DNA from: JACVRW01 sp963733885
GTDB taxonomy: Bacteria > Actinomycetota > Thermoleophilia > Solirubrobacterales > Thermoleophilaceae
Direction: 5' to 3'
Assembly (NCBI GenBank): GCA_963733885.1
Contig: CAVTES010000011.1
Coordinates: 1 to 64,000, forward strand
Length of the DNA stretch: 64,000 nt
This document shows positions 28,115 through 35,381 of this stretch, in pieces. Under the pieces are notes generated by a model, which had not been told where the DNA came from, did not search any database, and worked only from the letters and a program-made list of their open reading frames with translations. The position numbers and the translations under genes are program-made. Within the stretch, counting starts at the first letter, position 1, and every line of letters starts with the position of its first letter.

Positions 28115-28360
28115 CTAGACAGTGACCTGCAGCGTGCGGACTCCTTGGAACCCGATCCACACCCGTGCGTCGTCTTTGACGATCCTCACGAGGGCATTGT
28201 CGCAGTGCGGGCAGCGCATGACGATCCCCGCGCCGCGGTAGACATGCATCGCGCCGACCGCCTCCATGGCGCCGCACTTGCCACACGTCCCGAGTGCCGT
28301 CGTCATCTCGACCGCGAACACCTCCTGGAGAAGCCCGGCGACGGCGTTTCCACCCAGCAT
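28115..28360 (-). CDS. DUF6510-type small zinc-ribbon protein
   Basis: An 81-residue protein with two cysteine pairs, TCGKCGAM and RCPHCDN, spaced to bind one zinc, and a short hydrophobic end. It matches the small DUF6510 proteins found next to sulfite-oxidase-like and FAD oxidoreductase genes in actinobacteria, and that is its context here: a fused remnant of those two genes lies 16 bases upstream. It starts at ATG 28360 after a GGAGG-like site. The function is unknown. Confidence 0.82.
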   Translation of the reverse strand: MLGGNAVAGLLQEVFAVEMTTALGTCGKCGAMEAVGAMHVYRGAGIVMRCPHCDNALVRIVKDDARVWIGFQGVRTLQVTV

Positions 28361-28376
28361 CAGCGCCTCCCTCTCA

Positions 28377-28855
28377 TCATCCCGTCGGTCCGAAGCGTTC
28401 GGTCTTGATCATCTGCGGGTCGTGTCGGAGCTGCACGAGCGCCTCTGAGACGGCCTCGACGAACGGAGTCGAGCCGCAGACGTAAACGAGCGGCCGGCGG
28501 CAGCAGCGGCCCGCCCTGCGCCGGCTCCCAGACGAAGTAGCCGCCGACGGGGCCCACGGAGCTCGATCTGGTCGCCCGGCCGGAGCTCGTCGGTCAGGTA
28601 CGGGGTCTTGCATACGACGTCGAGGACGGCCGCGACCCGCCAGGTCAGTCGCCCCAGCACCGCTGCACGTCCAGCGGCGCGGCTCGTCCACATCGTCAAC
28701 GATCGAGAAGTCCCACTGCTCGAGCGGCGTATGCGGCGTCGGGCCGGCGAAGAGAACGGGGGGAAGTCTCAGGTCACGTACTGACCGGGCGGCACCCGGC
28801 CGCTCGGCGCGTCGCCGCGGCGGCCGCGGAAACCCCGCGAGATGATGGGGGCCAT
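28377..28855 (-). pseudogene. Deletion fusion of sulfite-oxidase-like and FAD-binding oxidoreductase genes
   Basis: The first part, from ATG 28855, is the start of a sulfite-oxidase-like molybdoenzyme: MAPIISRGFRGRRGD, PPGQYVT, then AGPTPHTPLEQWDFSIVDDV. It breaks off after DEPRRWT. The text then becomes a ferredoxin-NADP-reductase-like flavoprotein: VAAVLDVVCKT joined to PYLTDELRPGDQIELRGP, GGYFVWEPAQGGPLLP, then VYVCGSTPFVEAVSEALVQL and IKTERFGPTG at the stop 28377. Internal deletions removed most of both genes, including both cofactor sites. The remaining pieces lie in several frames. Confidence 0.8.
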
Positions 28856-28867
28856 CGCTACTCCTCT

Positions 28868-29791
28868 CTAGCCGAAGGTGAAAACGTACGCCTCGACGCC
28901 CTGCTCGTGGAACGCGATCTCGAACGTGCGCTCTTCCACGGCCCCCGGCTGGCGGACGAGCTGGTACATGCGATCCTCGTCGAGGTGGCCGTTGCCATCG
29001 GAGTCGGTGTCGACTCCATGGGCGGCGCCGGGACCCTCGCCGTCGAGCAGAACGCGGAACGACACCGGTTGGCCTTGCCCGGTTCGTCGCAGCACGAGAT
29101 GGACGTCGCGTGCCTGGAACCGGAACAAGATCCGCCCGCCGGCCGCGTTCAGGCTGACGCGCTCTCGCTCCTTCGTCCAGTCGCCGGAGAGGGCCCACTG
29201 GTTGAGCTTCAGGCGGTCGGGTGATGCGAAGTTGCCGGTGCGCTTGTAGCCCAGGTAGGTCTCCGGGCTGTTCAGGTGCGCCCAGTCGGCCTCGGCCTCG
29301 TCGCCCTCGCCGTAGACGGTCACAAGGTCCTGAGGCGCGAGACCCAGCAGTTGTTGGATCACTCGCTCGGACTGCTCGTACCGCCCTTCGCCGAAGTGGT
29401 GGTGGCGAATGACTCCTTCGCGGTCGGCGAAGTACAGGGCGGGCCAGTAGCTGTTGCTGAACGCCCGCCAGATCTCGTAGCGGTTGTCGACGGCGACCGG
29501 CCAGTCGATTCCTCTGCCCTTCACTTCCCGACGCACGCTGTCGAGGTTCTGCTCGAACTCGAACTCCGGCGTCTGTATGCCGACCACGACGAGCCCGTGC
29601 TCCCGGTACTTCTCCGCCCAGGCGCGGATGTGCGGAAGCGTGCGGAGCCAGTTGATGCAGGTGTATGTGCCGAAGTCGATCAAGACGACGCGTCCTTGGA
29701 GGCCGGCTCGCGTCAGCGGCTCGGAGTTGAGCCACTCGGTCGCGCCGGCGAGCGACGGCATCCTGCTCTCGCGCTTAAGGATCGTGTTCAT
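28868..29791 (-). CDS. Thioredoxin-fold protein (DipZ/redoxin type) lacking the second active-site Cys
   Basis: A 307-residue protein. The first ~150 residues are a TlpA/DipZ-type thioredoxin domain: GRVVLIDFGTYTCINWLRTL, then VVVGIQTPEFEFEQN and WPVAVDNRYEIWRAFSNSYW with PALYFADREG. DipZ proteins have CINC at the active site; here it is CINW (residues 45-48), so it cannot form the usual disulfide. The C-terminal ~140 residues match the carbohydrate-binding-like domain at the end of DipZ (ADWAHLNSPETYLGYKRTGN, FRFQARDVHLVL). Start ATG 29791 follows GGAGAGG. No signal peptide or CcdA membrane part is present. Confidence 0.88.
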   Translation of the reverse strand: MNTILKRESRMPSLAGATEWLNSEPLTRAGLQGRVVLIDFGTYTCINWLRTLPHIRAWAEKYREHGLVVVGIQTPEFEFEQNLDSVRREVKGRGIDWPVAVDNRYEIWRAFSNSYWPALYFADREGVIRHHHFGEGRYEQSERVIQQLLGLAPQDLVTVYGEGDEAEADWAHLNSPETYLGYKRTGNFASPDRLKLNQWALSGDWTKERERVSLNAAGGRILFRFQARDVHLVLRRTGQGQPVSFRVLLDGEGPGAAHGVDTDSDGNGHLDEDRMYQLVRQPGAVEERTFEIAFHEQGVEAYVFTFG

Positions 29792-30032
29792 GAGAAGCCT
29801 CTCCATAACTCGTCCAGCAGCGTGCACTCCCGATCCCAACCCACAAGCGCGTCCGTCCGGGCGGGCCAGTGCCATCGCCATCTCCACATTCTAGATCGGC
29901 TTTAGCAGGCACCACAAGCAACGGACCCGGTGTCACGCCGGGGCGAGTTCGGAGTCGGAGCGGGCGGCGTGGCCGCCAGCTCGCGGCGGGATCGGATCCC
30001 GAGCGTTGTCCGCACCTGGGCATTGAGATGTA

Positions 30033-30048
30033 TCAAGCATCTGATTGA
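30033..30048. promoter_or_regulatory. Likely TetR operator, imperfect copy
   Basis: TCAAGC-ATCT-GATTGA lies 10 bases before the TetR start at 30059. It is one mismatch from the perfect TCAAGC-N4-GCTTGA sites at 30709 and 30749. A site here would give autoregulation, probably weaker than the target promoter. Confidence 0.65.
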
Positions 30049-30058
30049 ATAAGTCGCG

Positions 30059-30682
30059 ATGGAATCGGCAAGGGCGGACCAGCGTCGCGAGGCGGGTCTG
30101 CGGACGCGGGCGCGACTTATGGATGCGGCGTTGGACCTGATCGCGGAGCGTGGCGAGGGGGGCGTGACTCTCCGGGAGCTGACGGATGCCGCAGACGCCA
30201 ACGTCGCTGCGGTGAGCTACCACTTCGGCTCGCTGGGATCGCTATGTGACGCCGCGATCGAGGATGCGCTGGAGCGCTATCTCGACGCTCAACAGGAGGC
30301 AGTGAGCGCGCTCGGTTCCGAGGCCACGCTCGAGGAGTTGGCGGCGGCGTTCGCTCGACCGATGATGCACGCGCTGAGCTCGGGAGGTCGCGATCTCGCC
30401 GTGATGCGCATCGTCGCGCGCAGCGGTATCGATCCCCCTCGGGGATGGGAGCGGCTTGGCCCCGGGTTCGATCGGATTCGTGCCGACTGCCGTCGGCTGC
30501 TGAAGGCAAACGTTCCCGATGTCAAGGACAGGGAGTTGGACTTCCGCACGCGCGCGGTCGCCGGAATGTTGAACTGGCTGGTCCTCGCACCCGTCGGGAC
30601 GGAGCTCAGGAACAAGTCCGAGAAGCAGCTCGAGCGATTGGTCGTCCCGGTATTCGCCGGAGCCTTCCGCGGCCTGAGCTAA
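30059..30682 (+). CDS. TetR-family transcriptional repressor
   Basis: A 207-residue regulator. The N-terminal helix-turn-helix is TRARLMDAALDLIAERGEGG with VTLRELTDAADANVAAVSYH and FGSLGSLCDAAI (residues ~17-70). The C-terminal ligand/dimer domain resembles the PsrA/TetR_C class (FDRIRADCRRLL, TRAVAGMLNWLVLAPVGTEL). It stands directly upstream of the epimerase operon, and palindromes occur before both genes. It should repress the operon at 30799-32763; the inducer is unknown. Confidence 0.92.
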   Translation: MESARADQRREAGLRTRARLMDAALDLIAERGEGGVTLRELTDAADANVAAVSYHFGSLGSLCDAAIEDALERYLDAQQEAVSALGSEATLEELAAAFARPMMHALSSGGRDLAVMRIVARSGIDPPRGWERLGPGFDRIRADCRRLLKANVPDVKDRELDFRTRAVAGMLNWLVLAPVGTELRNKSEKQLERLVVPVFAGAFRGLS

Positions 30683-30708
30683 CTCGCGGGTCTCCCCGCG
30701 CGAACAAT

Positions 30709-30724
30709 TCAAGCGAATGCTTGA
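30709..30724. promoter_or_regulatory. TetR operator 1 (perfect palindrome)
   Basis: TCAAGC-GAAT-GCTTGA, a perfect 6-4-6 inverted repeat. Its right arm overlaps the TTGACA -35 box at 30721-30726. Bound repressor would cover the -35 element of the epimerase operon. Confidence 0.8.
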
Positions 30725-30749
30725 CAACACGCGGCACGCTCGATAATCT
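30721..30749 (+). promoter_or_regulatory. Promoter of the epimerase operon
   Basis: TTGACA (30721-30726) matches the -35 consensus exactly. Downstream, GATAAT at 30742 (15-bp spacing) or TAATCT at 30744 (17-bp spacing) would serve as -10. The promoter lies between the two perfect operators, so repression by exclusion is expected. Confidence 0.65.
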
Positions 30750-30764
30750 CAAGCAAACGCTTGA
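30749..30764. promoter_or_regulatory. TetR operator 2 (perfect palindrome)
   Basis: TCAAGC-AAAC-GCTTGA, identical in its arms to operator 1 and exactly 40 bp downstream of it centre to centre. It sits at the expected transcription start of the epimerase operon. Confidence 0.8.
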
Positions 30765-30798
30765 TCTACTACTTCGAGCGGCACAGGAGGAACGGCAA

Positions 30799-31695
30799 AT
30801 GAGAGTGGCACTCACCGGCGCAACGGGATTCATCGGCTCGCACGTTCTGACGGAACTTCGGGAGCACGGCCACGAGGTCACCGCGCTCGTCCGCGACGAC
30901 GCCCAGGCCGACATCGTCGCCGCCCGCGGCGCCACCCCGGCCGTCGTCGACCTCTACGACCGGCCGACGGTGCTGAGCCGGCTGAGAGATGCAGGCGGAG
31001 CCATCCACACCGCCAGCCCCGGCGACCAGACCAGCGAGATCCTGGACTCCGCAGTCGTCGATGTGGCGATCGAAGCCTTCACCGACACCGGCAAGCCCTA
31101 CCTCCACATCAGCGGCCAGTGGATCTACGGCTCTAACCCCGCCATCACCGAACAGTCCCCACTGAACGCTCCTGCGTTCATCTCTTGGAGGGAACCGATC
31201 GACCGCCGCGTTCTCGACGCGACGGGCATGCGCGGAGTCGTGATCGTGTCGGGCCTCGCGTACGGCGACGGCGGCGGAGGCATCCCCGGGCTCCTTCTCG
31301 GTTCGCCCCGAGACGACGCCGGCAACCTGATCATGCTCGGCACGGGCCATCAGCACTGGTCGACGGTCCACGTCGCCGACCTGGCGGGCTTCTTCCGGCG
31401 CGTCCTGGAAGACGACTCGGCCCGCGGCCTCTACATCGTCGGCGATGGAGCGAATCCGACCGTCGCCGAGCTCACCGAGGCGGCCGCCGTCGCGGCCGGC
31501 GCACCGGGCGCGGTATCCGGTTCCGACGCCGAGGCTCGGGCCCGCCTCGGCGACTACTTCGCCGAGGTCCTCCTGCTCGATCAGCGGAGCGATGCGACCA
31601 AGGCTCGAGCAGAGCTCGACTGGCGTCCCCTCCACCCCGGACTCGTCGACGAGTTCCGCAACGGGAGCTATCGCAACGCTGGAGCAACGGCCTGA
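30799..31695 (+). CDS. NAD(P)-dependent epimerase/dehydratase-like reductase
   Basis: A 298-residue extended SDR/NmrA-like protein. The nucleotide loop is LTGATGFIGSHVLTELREHG. AIHTASPGDQT and HISGQWIYGS follow; the usual YxxxK is not obvious, so whether it is an epimerase, a reductase or a redox sensor is open. The C-terminal part (QHWSTVHVADLAGFFRRVLE, LYIVGDGANPTVAEL) is typical of the family. ATG 30799 has AGGAGG nine bases upstream. First gene of the TetR-controlled operon. Confidence 0.9.
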   Translation: MRVALTGATGFIGSHVLTELREHGHEVTALVRDDAQADIVAARGATPAVVDLYDRPTVLSRLRDAGGAIHTASPGDQTSEILDSAVVDVAIEAFTDTGKPYLHISGQWIYGSNPAITEQSPLNAPAFISWREPIDRRVLDATGMRGVVIVSGLAYGDGGGGIPGLLLGSPRDDAGNLIMLGTGHQHWSTVHVADLAGFFRRVLEDDSARGLYIVGDGANPTVAELTEAAAVAAGAPGAVSGSDAEARARLGDYFAEVLLLDQRSDATKARAELDWRPLHPGLVDEFRNGSYRNAGATA

Positions 31696-31724
31696 GACGC
31701 ACACACCCGATAGGGAGAAGTGAG

Positions 31725-32222
31725 ATGACCTACGACAACGAAGCAATCGTTCGGCACGCCTACCACACGGCAGAAGGCAACGTGCTGGACGTCGCCGGGT
31801 TCGTGGGCAGCTTCACCGACGACGGCGTGTTCAACGACCTCGTCGGTCAGGAGAGCTATCGGGGCGAGCAGCTCGGTGAGGTTGTCCTCCGTATGGGCAC
31901 GCTCCTCCCCGACGTCCATCGTGAGCTGCATCGCGTCACCGTGCTCGGGGACGTTGTCGCCGTCGAGCTGTCGATTCAGGGCACGTTCCTGGGTCCGCTG
32001 GAGACGCTCGCGGGGATCGTCCAGCCGACGGGAGCGAAGATCGACGTGCCGACCGCCGACTTCTGGTACCTGCGCGACGGCGAGGTCGAGACGTTCAACT
32101 GCTACGTCGGCTACAGCGTCATGTTCGCCCAGATGGGCGTGCTGCCCGACTTCGCATCGGCGGTCGATGAGGTGGGTGTGCCAGAGGCCGAGAAGCTCGC
32201 GCAAGGCCAAGGGGTCCAGTAA
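31725..32222 (+). CDS. SnoaL-like (NTF2-fold) protein 1
   Basis: A 165-residue NTF2-fold protein: IVRHAYHTAEGNVLDVAGFV, SFTDDGVFNDLVGQESYRGE and LHRVTVLGDVVAVELSIQGT follow the SnoaL pattern of an alpha-helical start and a curved sheet with a pocket. Such proteins are cyclases, isomerases or hydrolases of small molecules. ATG 31725 with AGGGAGAAGTG upstream. The stop touches the GTG of the next gene. Second gene of the operon. Confidence 0.88.
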   Translation: MTYDNEAIVRHAYHTAEGNVLDVAGFVGSFTDDGVFNDLVGQESYRGEQLGEVVLRMGTLLPDVHRELHRVTVLGDVVAVELSIQGTFLGPLETLAGIVQPTGAKIDVPTADFWYLRDGEVETFNCYVGYSVMFAQMGVLPDFASAVDEVGVPEAEKLAQGQGVQ

Positions 32223-32666
32223 GTGTCGGCGGAGCTTGCGGACCGCTTGGCGATCCGGACGCTGGTTGATGCGTACGCACGCTGCGCCGATCGCCGCGAC
32301 GCCGACGGGCAGAAGGCGCTCTTTGCCGAGGACACCCACTTCGTCGTCTACATGGACGGGGAGGGCAGCGAGCCATCGCAGGAGCTCAATGGCCGCGAGG
32401 CACTGACGCCGGTTTTCGCCGACCTGAACAGGTACGAGGCGACGACGCACTTCAACGGCCAGAGCACGATCGCGCTCGACGGAGATCGAGCGACCGGCGA
32501 GAGCTACTGCCTCGCCCACCACCTGTTCACCGAGGGCGACGAGCGCAAGCTGATGGTCGCCTCCATTCGATATCACGACAGGTTCGTCAAGCGCGACGGT
32601 GCTTGGCTCTTCGCCGAGCGCAAGCTCTACGTCGATTGGACCGAGACCCGAACGTCGCTTCCCTAG
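32223..32666 (+). CDS. SnoaL-like (NTF2-fold) protein 2
   Basis: A 147-residue NTF2-fold protein of the SnoaL_4 type: LADRLAIRTLVDAYARCADR, DGQKALFAEDTHFVVYMDGE, ATTHFNGQSTIALDGDRATG, then YHDRFVKRDGAWLFAERKLY. Starts at GTG 32223 directly after the stop of its neighbour. The histidine and aspartates are where dehydratase-like members have catalytic residues, but activity is not provable. It is not a close duplicate of the preceding protein. Confidence 0.88.
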   Translation: MSAELADRLAIRTLVDAYARCADRRDADGQKALFAEDTHFVVYMDGEGSEPSQELNGREALTPVFADLNRYEATTHFNGQSTIALDGDRATGESYCLAHHLFTEGDERKLMVASIRYHDRFVKRDGAWLFAERKLYVDWTETRTSLP

Positions 32667-32667
32667 G

Positions 32668-32763
32668 ATGTCCGACTTTCGCCACAGCGACGGCAGCGGT
32701 CGCGCGGACGTCGTCATCGTCGGAGGAGGCTCAGCCAGCGAGCCGCCACCGCGGGCGGGGTAA
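32668..32763 (+). pseudogene. 5' stub of a FAD-dependent (GMC-type) oxidoreductase gene
   Basis: ATG 32668 follows the stop of the SnoaL gene by one base, with AGG in front. It reads MSDFRHSDGSGRADVVIVGG then GSASEPPPRAG and stops at 32761-32763. RADVVIVGGGSA is the FAD-binding start of GMC and related flavoproteins. The rest of the gene is missing; downstream sequence is unrelated. The operon therefore once had at least one flavoenzyme more. Confidence 0.7.
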
Positions 32764-33048
32764 GGCTGACCCTACCTGCGCCTCGGGCCGCCCGGAGCGA
32801 GACCTCGGGTGCAGGGGTATAGCCCCGGCGAGGCGGAGGAGAGACCCTTCACGCACGTTGAAACGGTTCGGATTTCGGAGGTGACGTGAATGCGACAGCC
32901 CGCGGTGGCATCGCTCAGTCGGATCGATACTCCCCATGGACGGCATTGCATCTGCCACGTCTGCCAGAGGGGCCGCCGCGAGGCGCCTACCCCCGGCAGG
33001 GCAATGATCGAGCGCCCTGCTCGCCCGAACGGTCATTGAGCCGCCGAG
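32764..33048. other. No recognised gene
   Basis: A 285-base gap after the truncated flavoprotein. No frame has a plausible start and family. It is probably the scar of the deletion plus the leader of the 86-residue ORF. Confidence 0.4.
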
Positions 33049-33309
33049 ATGCACACCGACGATCGCAACCCCGCCCGCGCCCGTGAGTCACTGATCAGCC
33101 GGCCTAGCAGCTCCGCGGACGAGCGGCGGGGGCTGTGGCATGCCTGGGCCTTGGCGGAGATGCAGTCCCAGCTCGCGCTGGACGCCTGGATGCGTGCCGC
33201 CCGGCATCTCAAGGCCGATGCCTTCGCGGTCTACCGCGCCGCTCTCGACCGCGAGGAGCAGGCGGCGGCGGTGCTCGCCGCGCGCGTTGCGATGTCCCCC
33301 TCGGGCTGA
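33049..33309 (+). CDS. Small helical protein of unknown function
   Basis: An 86-residue protein, mostly helical. ERRGLWHAWALAEMQSQLAL with DAWMRAARHLKADAFAVYRA, then ALDREEQAAAVLAARV, is a pattern I have seen in uncharacterised actinobacterial proteins; no function is known. ATG 33049 with a weak GCCGAGAT leader. It stands alone. Confidence 0.65.
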   Translation: MHTDDRNPARARESLISRPSSSADERRGLWHAWALAEMQSQLALDAWMRAARHLKADAFAVYRAALDREEQAAAVLAARVAMSPSG

Positions 33310-33316
33310 CGCCGGC

Positions 33317-33343
33317 GACCGGTCTCGAATCCCGTCAGCCGCG
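33317..33343 (+). repeat. tRNA 3'-end-like repeat, copy A
   Basis: Contains TCGAATCCC(G)TCAGCCGC, the T-arm and acceptor pattern of a tRNA 3' end without the rest of the tRNA. Copy B at 34988-35013 matches at 19 of 22 positions in the same orientation. Together they could mark the ends of a small inserted segment. Confidence 0.4.
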
Positions 33344-33369
33344 CAACGCTCCGACCCCACCGTGGATCT

Positions 33370-33401
33370 CGTAACAACGGCTCGACGTAACAACGGCTCG
33401 A
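33370..33401 (+). repeat. Perfect tandem repeat of 16 bp
   Basis: CGTAACAACGGCTCGA occurs twice with no gap, ending 22 bases before the ATG at 33424. The 16-bp period puts the two copies on nearly opposite helix faces. It may be a duplicated protein-binding site or a slipped-strand product. Confidence 0.6.
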
Positions 33402-33423
33402 TGACAGCTCAAGGAGACAAGAA

Positions 33424-33972
33424 ATGAGGATCACAGTCTTTGGCAGGGGCAACGTCGGCGGCGGCCTGGCGGACTTGTGGGAGCGCGCCGGCCACCAGGT
33501 CACGCGGCTGGGCCGCGACGGCGGCGACGTGTCCGACGCAGACGTCGTCCTGCTGGCGGTGCCGGGCGGCGCGGTCGCTGAAGCTTTCGACACGCTCCGG
33601 GGTGTCGAGGGCAAGACGGTGATCGACGCCACCAACCTCTACAACGTGACCCCGCCGGACGGGTTTGCGTCCAACGCCGAGTTCGTCAAGTCCAAGACCA
33701 ATGGACCGACGGCTAAGTCGTTCAACATCAACTTCGCGTCGCTTTACGACCGGCTGGGCGAGGCGCGTGCGAGGCCGAGCAACCTGTGGTGCGGAGACGA
33801 CGAGGCGCGCGAGGTCGTCGAGCAGCTCAACCGTGACGCCGGCTATGACCCAGTGCGTACTGGGCCAATCGAGAACGCCGCGGCCCAGGAGCGTCTGATC
33901 GACGTCATCTTCGCGATCGGTGAGGCGATGGGCCCGTACGTGTACCGGTTCGCGCCGATCGATCAGCTGTGA
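33424..33972 (+). CDS. F420-dependent NADP reductase-like oxidoreductase
   Basis: A 182-residue protein of the NADP oxidoreductase, coenzyme F420-dependent family (PF03807). The Rossmann loop is MRITVFGRGNVGGGLADLWE, with RLGRD after the second strand as expected for NADP. DADVVLLAVPGGAVAEAF and KTVIDATNLYN continue the fold. Members reduce NADP with F420H2 or act as small imine reductase-like proteins; which is not known here. ATG 33424 with AAGGAGACAAGAA upstream. Confidence 0.85.
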   Translation: MRITVFGRGNVGGGLADLWERAGHQVTRLGRDGGDVSDADVVLLAVPGGAVAEAFDTLRGVEGKTVIDATNLYNVTPPDGFASNAEFVKSKTNGPTAKSFNINFASLYDRLGEARARPSNLWCGDDEAREVVEQLNRDAGYDPVRTGPIENAAAQERLIDVIFAIGEAMGPYVYRFAPIDQL

Positions 33973-34040
33973 GGAAGTGCCATGTGTGACACCTCCGACG
34001 ACCGCGGCACCCACAGCGGACGCCCCAGCCGCCGAGTCGG

Positions 34041-34865
34041 TCAGGACTGCAGGAAAGCGAGCAGGTCGGCGTTGATCGTCTCGGCCTCGGTGGTGGGCAT
34101 GCCGTGCGGAAATCCCTTGTACGTCTTCAGCGTCCCGTTCTGCACGAGCTGCGCGGACAGCGGTCCCGAGTCGGCGTAGGGAACGATCTGGTCGTCGTCG
34201 CCGTGCATCACCAGGACCGGCACTGTGATCTTCTTGAGGTCCTCGGTGAAATCCGTCTGGGAGAAGGCGACGATGCCGTCGTAGTGTGCCTTCGCCCCGC
34301 CCATCATTCCCTGGCGCCACCAGTTCTCGATAATCGCGTCCGAGGATTCCACGCCGGGCCGGTTAAAGCCATAGAAGGGACCCGACGGCAGCGCCCGGTA
34401 GAACTCGGACCGATTAGCGGCCAGCTGGGCCTGGAGGTCGTCGAACGCGCTCTTCGGCAGGCCGCCGGGGTTGGCGTCGGTCTGCACCATGAGCGGCGGC
34501 ACCGCACTGATCAATACCGCTTTCGCCACGCGGCTCTCACCGTGTCGGGCGATGTAGTGCACGACTTCGCCGCCACCCGTGGAGTGGCCAACGTGGACGG
34601 CGTCCTGAAGATCGAGATGAGAAGTCAGCGCAGCCAGGTCGTCGGCGTAGTGGTCCATGTCGTGACCGTCGCCGGTCTGCGTCGAGCGGCCGTGCCCACG
34701 CCGGTCATGGGCGATGACGCGGTAGCCCTGCTGTAGGAAGAACAGCATCTGGGTGTCCCAGTCGTCGGCCGACAGCGGCCAGCCATGGCTGAAAACGACC
34801 GGCTGGCCCGAGCCCCAGTCCTTGTAGAAGATCTCCGTGCCATCTGTCGTGGTGATCAAGCCCAT
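34041..34865 (-). CDS. Alpha/beta hydrolase (non-heme haloperoxidase/esterase type)
   Basis: A 274-residue enzyme of the cofactor-free haloperoxidase/aryl esterase group. TTDGTEIFYKDWGSGQPVVF is the typical start, VVFSHGWPLSADDWDTQMLF the oxyanion region, VGHSTGGGEVV the nucleophile elbow with Ser, HGDDDQIVPY the acid, and FPHGMPTTEAETIN the histidine. Perhydrolysis of acids is a known side activity of the family; the natural ester is unknown. ATG 34865, convergent to the F420-type gene. Confidence 0.92.
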   Translation of the reverse strand: MGLITTTDGTEIFYKDWGSGQPVVFSHGWPLSADDWDTQMLFFLQQGYRVIAHDRRGHGRSTQTGDGHDMDHYADDLAALTSHLDLQDAVHVGHSTGGGEVVHYIARHGESRVAKAVLISAVPPLMVQTDANPGGLPKSAFDDLQAQLAANRSEFYRALPSGPFYGFNRPGVESSDAIIENWWRQGMMGGAKAHYDGIVAFSQTDFTEDLKKITVPVLVMHGDDDQIVPYADSGPLSAQLVQNGTLKTYKGFPHGMPTTEAETINADLLAFLQS

Positions 34866-34987
34866 GCGCGGCTGCCTCCATTGATCTGGACGTTGGCGCC
34901 AAGCCCGCGAATTGCGAGCCTAACCCATGTCGATCTCGAGCTAGCAGCCGCCGCGGACCGGTGCCATGGCGAGTGCAAGCAGGGGGT

Positions 34988-35013
34988 GATGGGTTCGAAT
35001 CCCATCAGCCGCT
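34988..35013 (+). repeat. tRNA 3'-end-like repeat, copy B
   Basis: ATGGG-TTCGAAT-CCCAT forms a perfect T-arm, followed by the acceptor-like CAGCCGCT. No D- or anticodon arm lies upstream at tRNA distance. It resembles an attachment-site remnant of the kind left by tRNA-targeting integrases. Copy A is at 33317. Confidence 0.45.
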
Positions 35014-35063
35014 CTCAAGAAGGCAAGAGAATCTCCTTTGCTCCGAACGCCGGGCGGTTGACC

Positions 35064-35354
35064 TCAGTCGAGCGTCTTGTAGAACTCGCGCCTGCGTTCC
35101 ACGAGACGCGGGATGGCATCGCCGAGCCCGTCGCGCTTGAAGTGCTCGGTGTCGACGTGGGCCTGGTAGCTGGCCTCGTCCGCGTACTGCTCGTACATGA
35201 AGAAGACGCGCGGGTCGTTCGGGTCGCGATGGGGGACGTAGAGCTGCACGCCGGGCTCGGCGCGCGAGGGCTCGAGCAGCCGCCCGATCGCGGCGGCCAC
35301 CGCCTCCTCCTCTCCGTCCTTCGCGATCCAGGTGACGCACACGGCGTAGGCCAT
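35064..35354 (-). CDS. Antibiotic biosynthesis monooxygenase (ABM) domain protein
   Basis: A 96-residue ferredoxin-like ABM protein: MAYAVCVTWIAKDGEEEAVA starts the first strand, EPGVQLYVPHRDPNDPRVFF the second, and YEQYADEASYQAHVDTEHFK carries the conserved YxDxxAxxxHxxxxHF element. Such proteins are heme-free monooxygenases, quinol oxygenases or heme degraders. It lies 27 bases after the cupin gene at the end of the molybdenum hydroxylase operon and may act on the same compound. Confidence 0.9.
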   Translation of the reverse strand: MAYAVCVTWIAKDGEEEAVAAAIGRLLEPSRAEPGVQLYVPHRDPNDPRVFFMYEQYADEASYQAHVDTEHFKRDGLGDAIPRLVERRREFYKTLD

Positions 35355-35381
35355 TCGATGTCCTCCTTCGCTCTCCCGCTG

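Noticed and set aside
32880..33048. Riboswitch upstream of the 86-residue ORF
   Set aside because: No known riboswitch core could be matched, and the downstream gene has no link to a cofactor.
34868..35013. A full tRNA using GCGGCTG at 34868 as 5' acceptor
   Set aside because: The span is 146 nt and no D- or anticodon arm fits; only a 3' fragment is supported.
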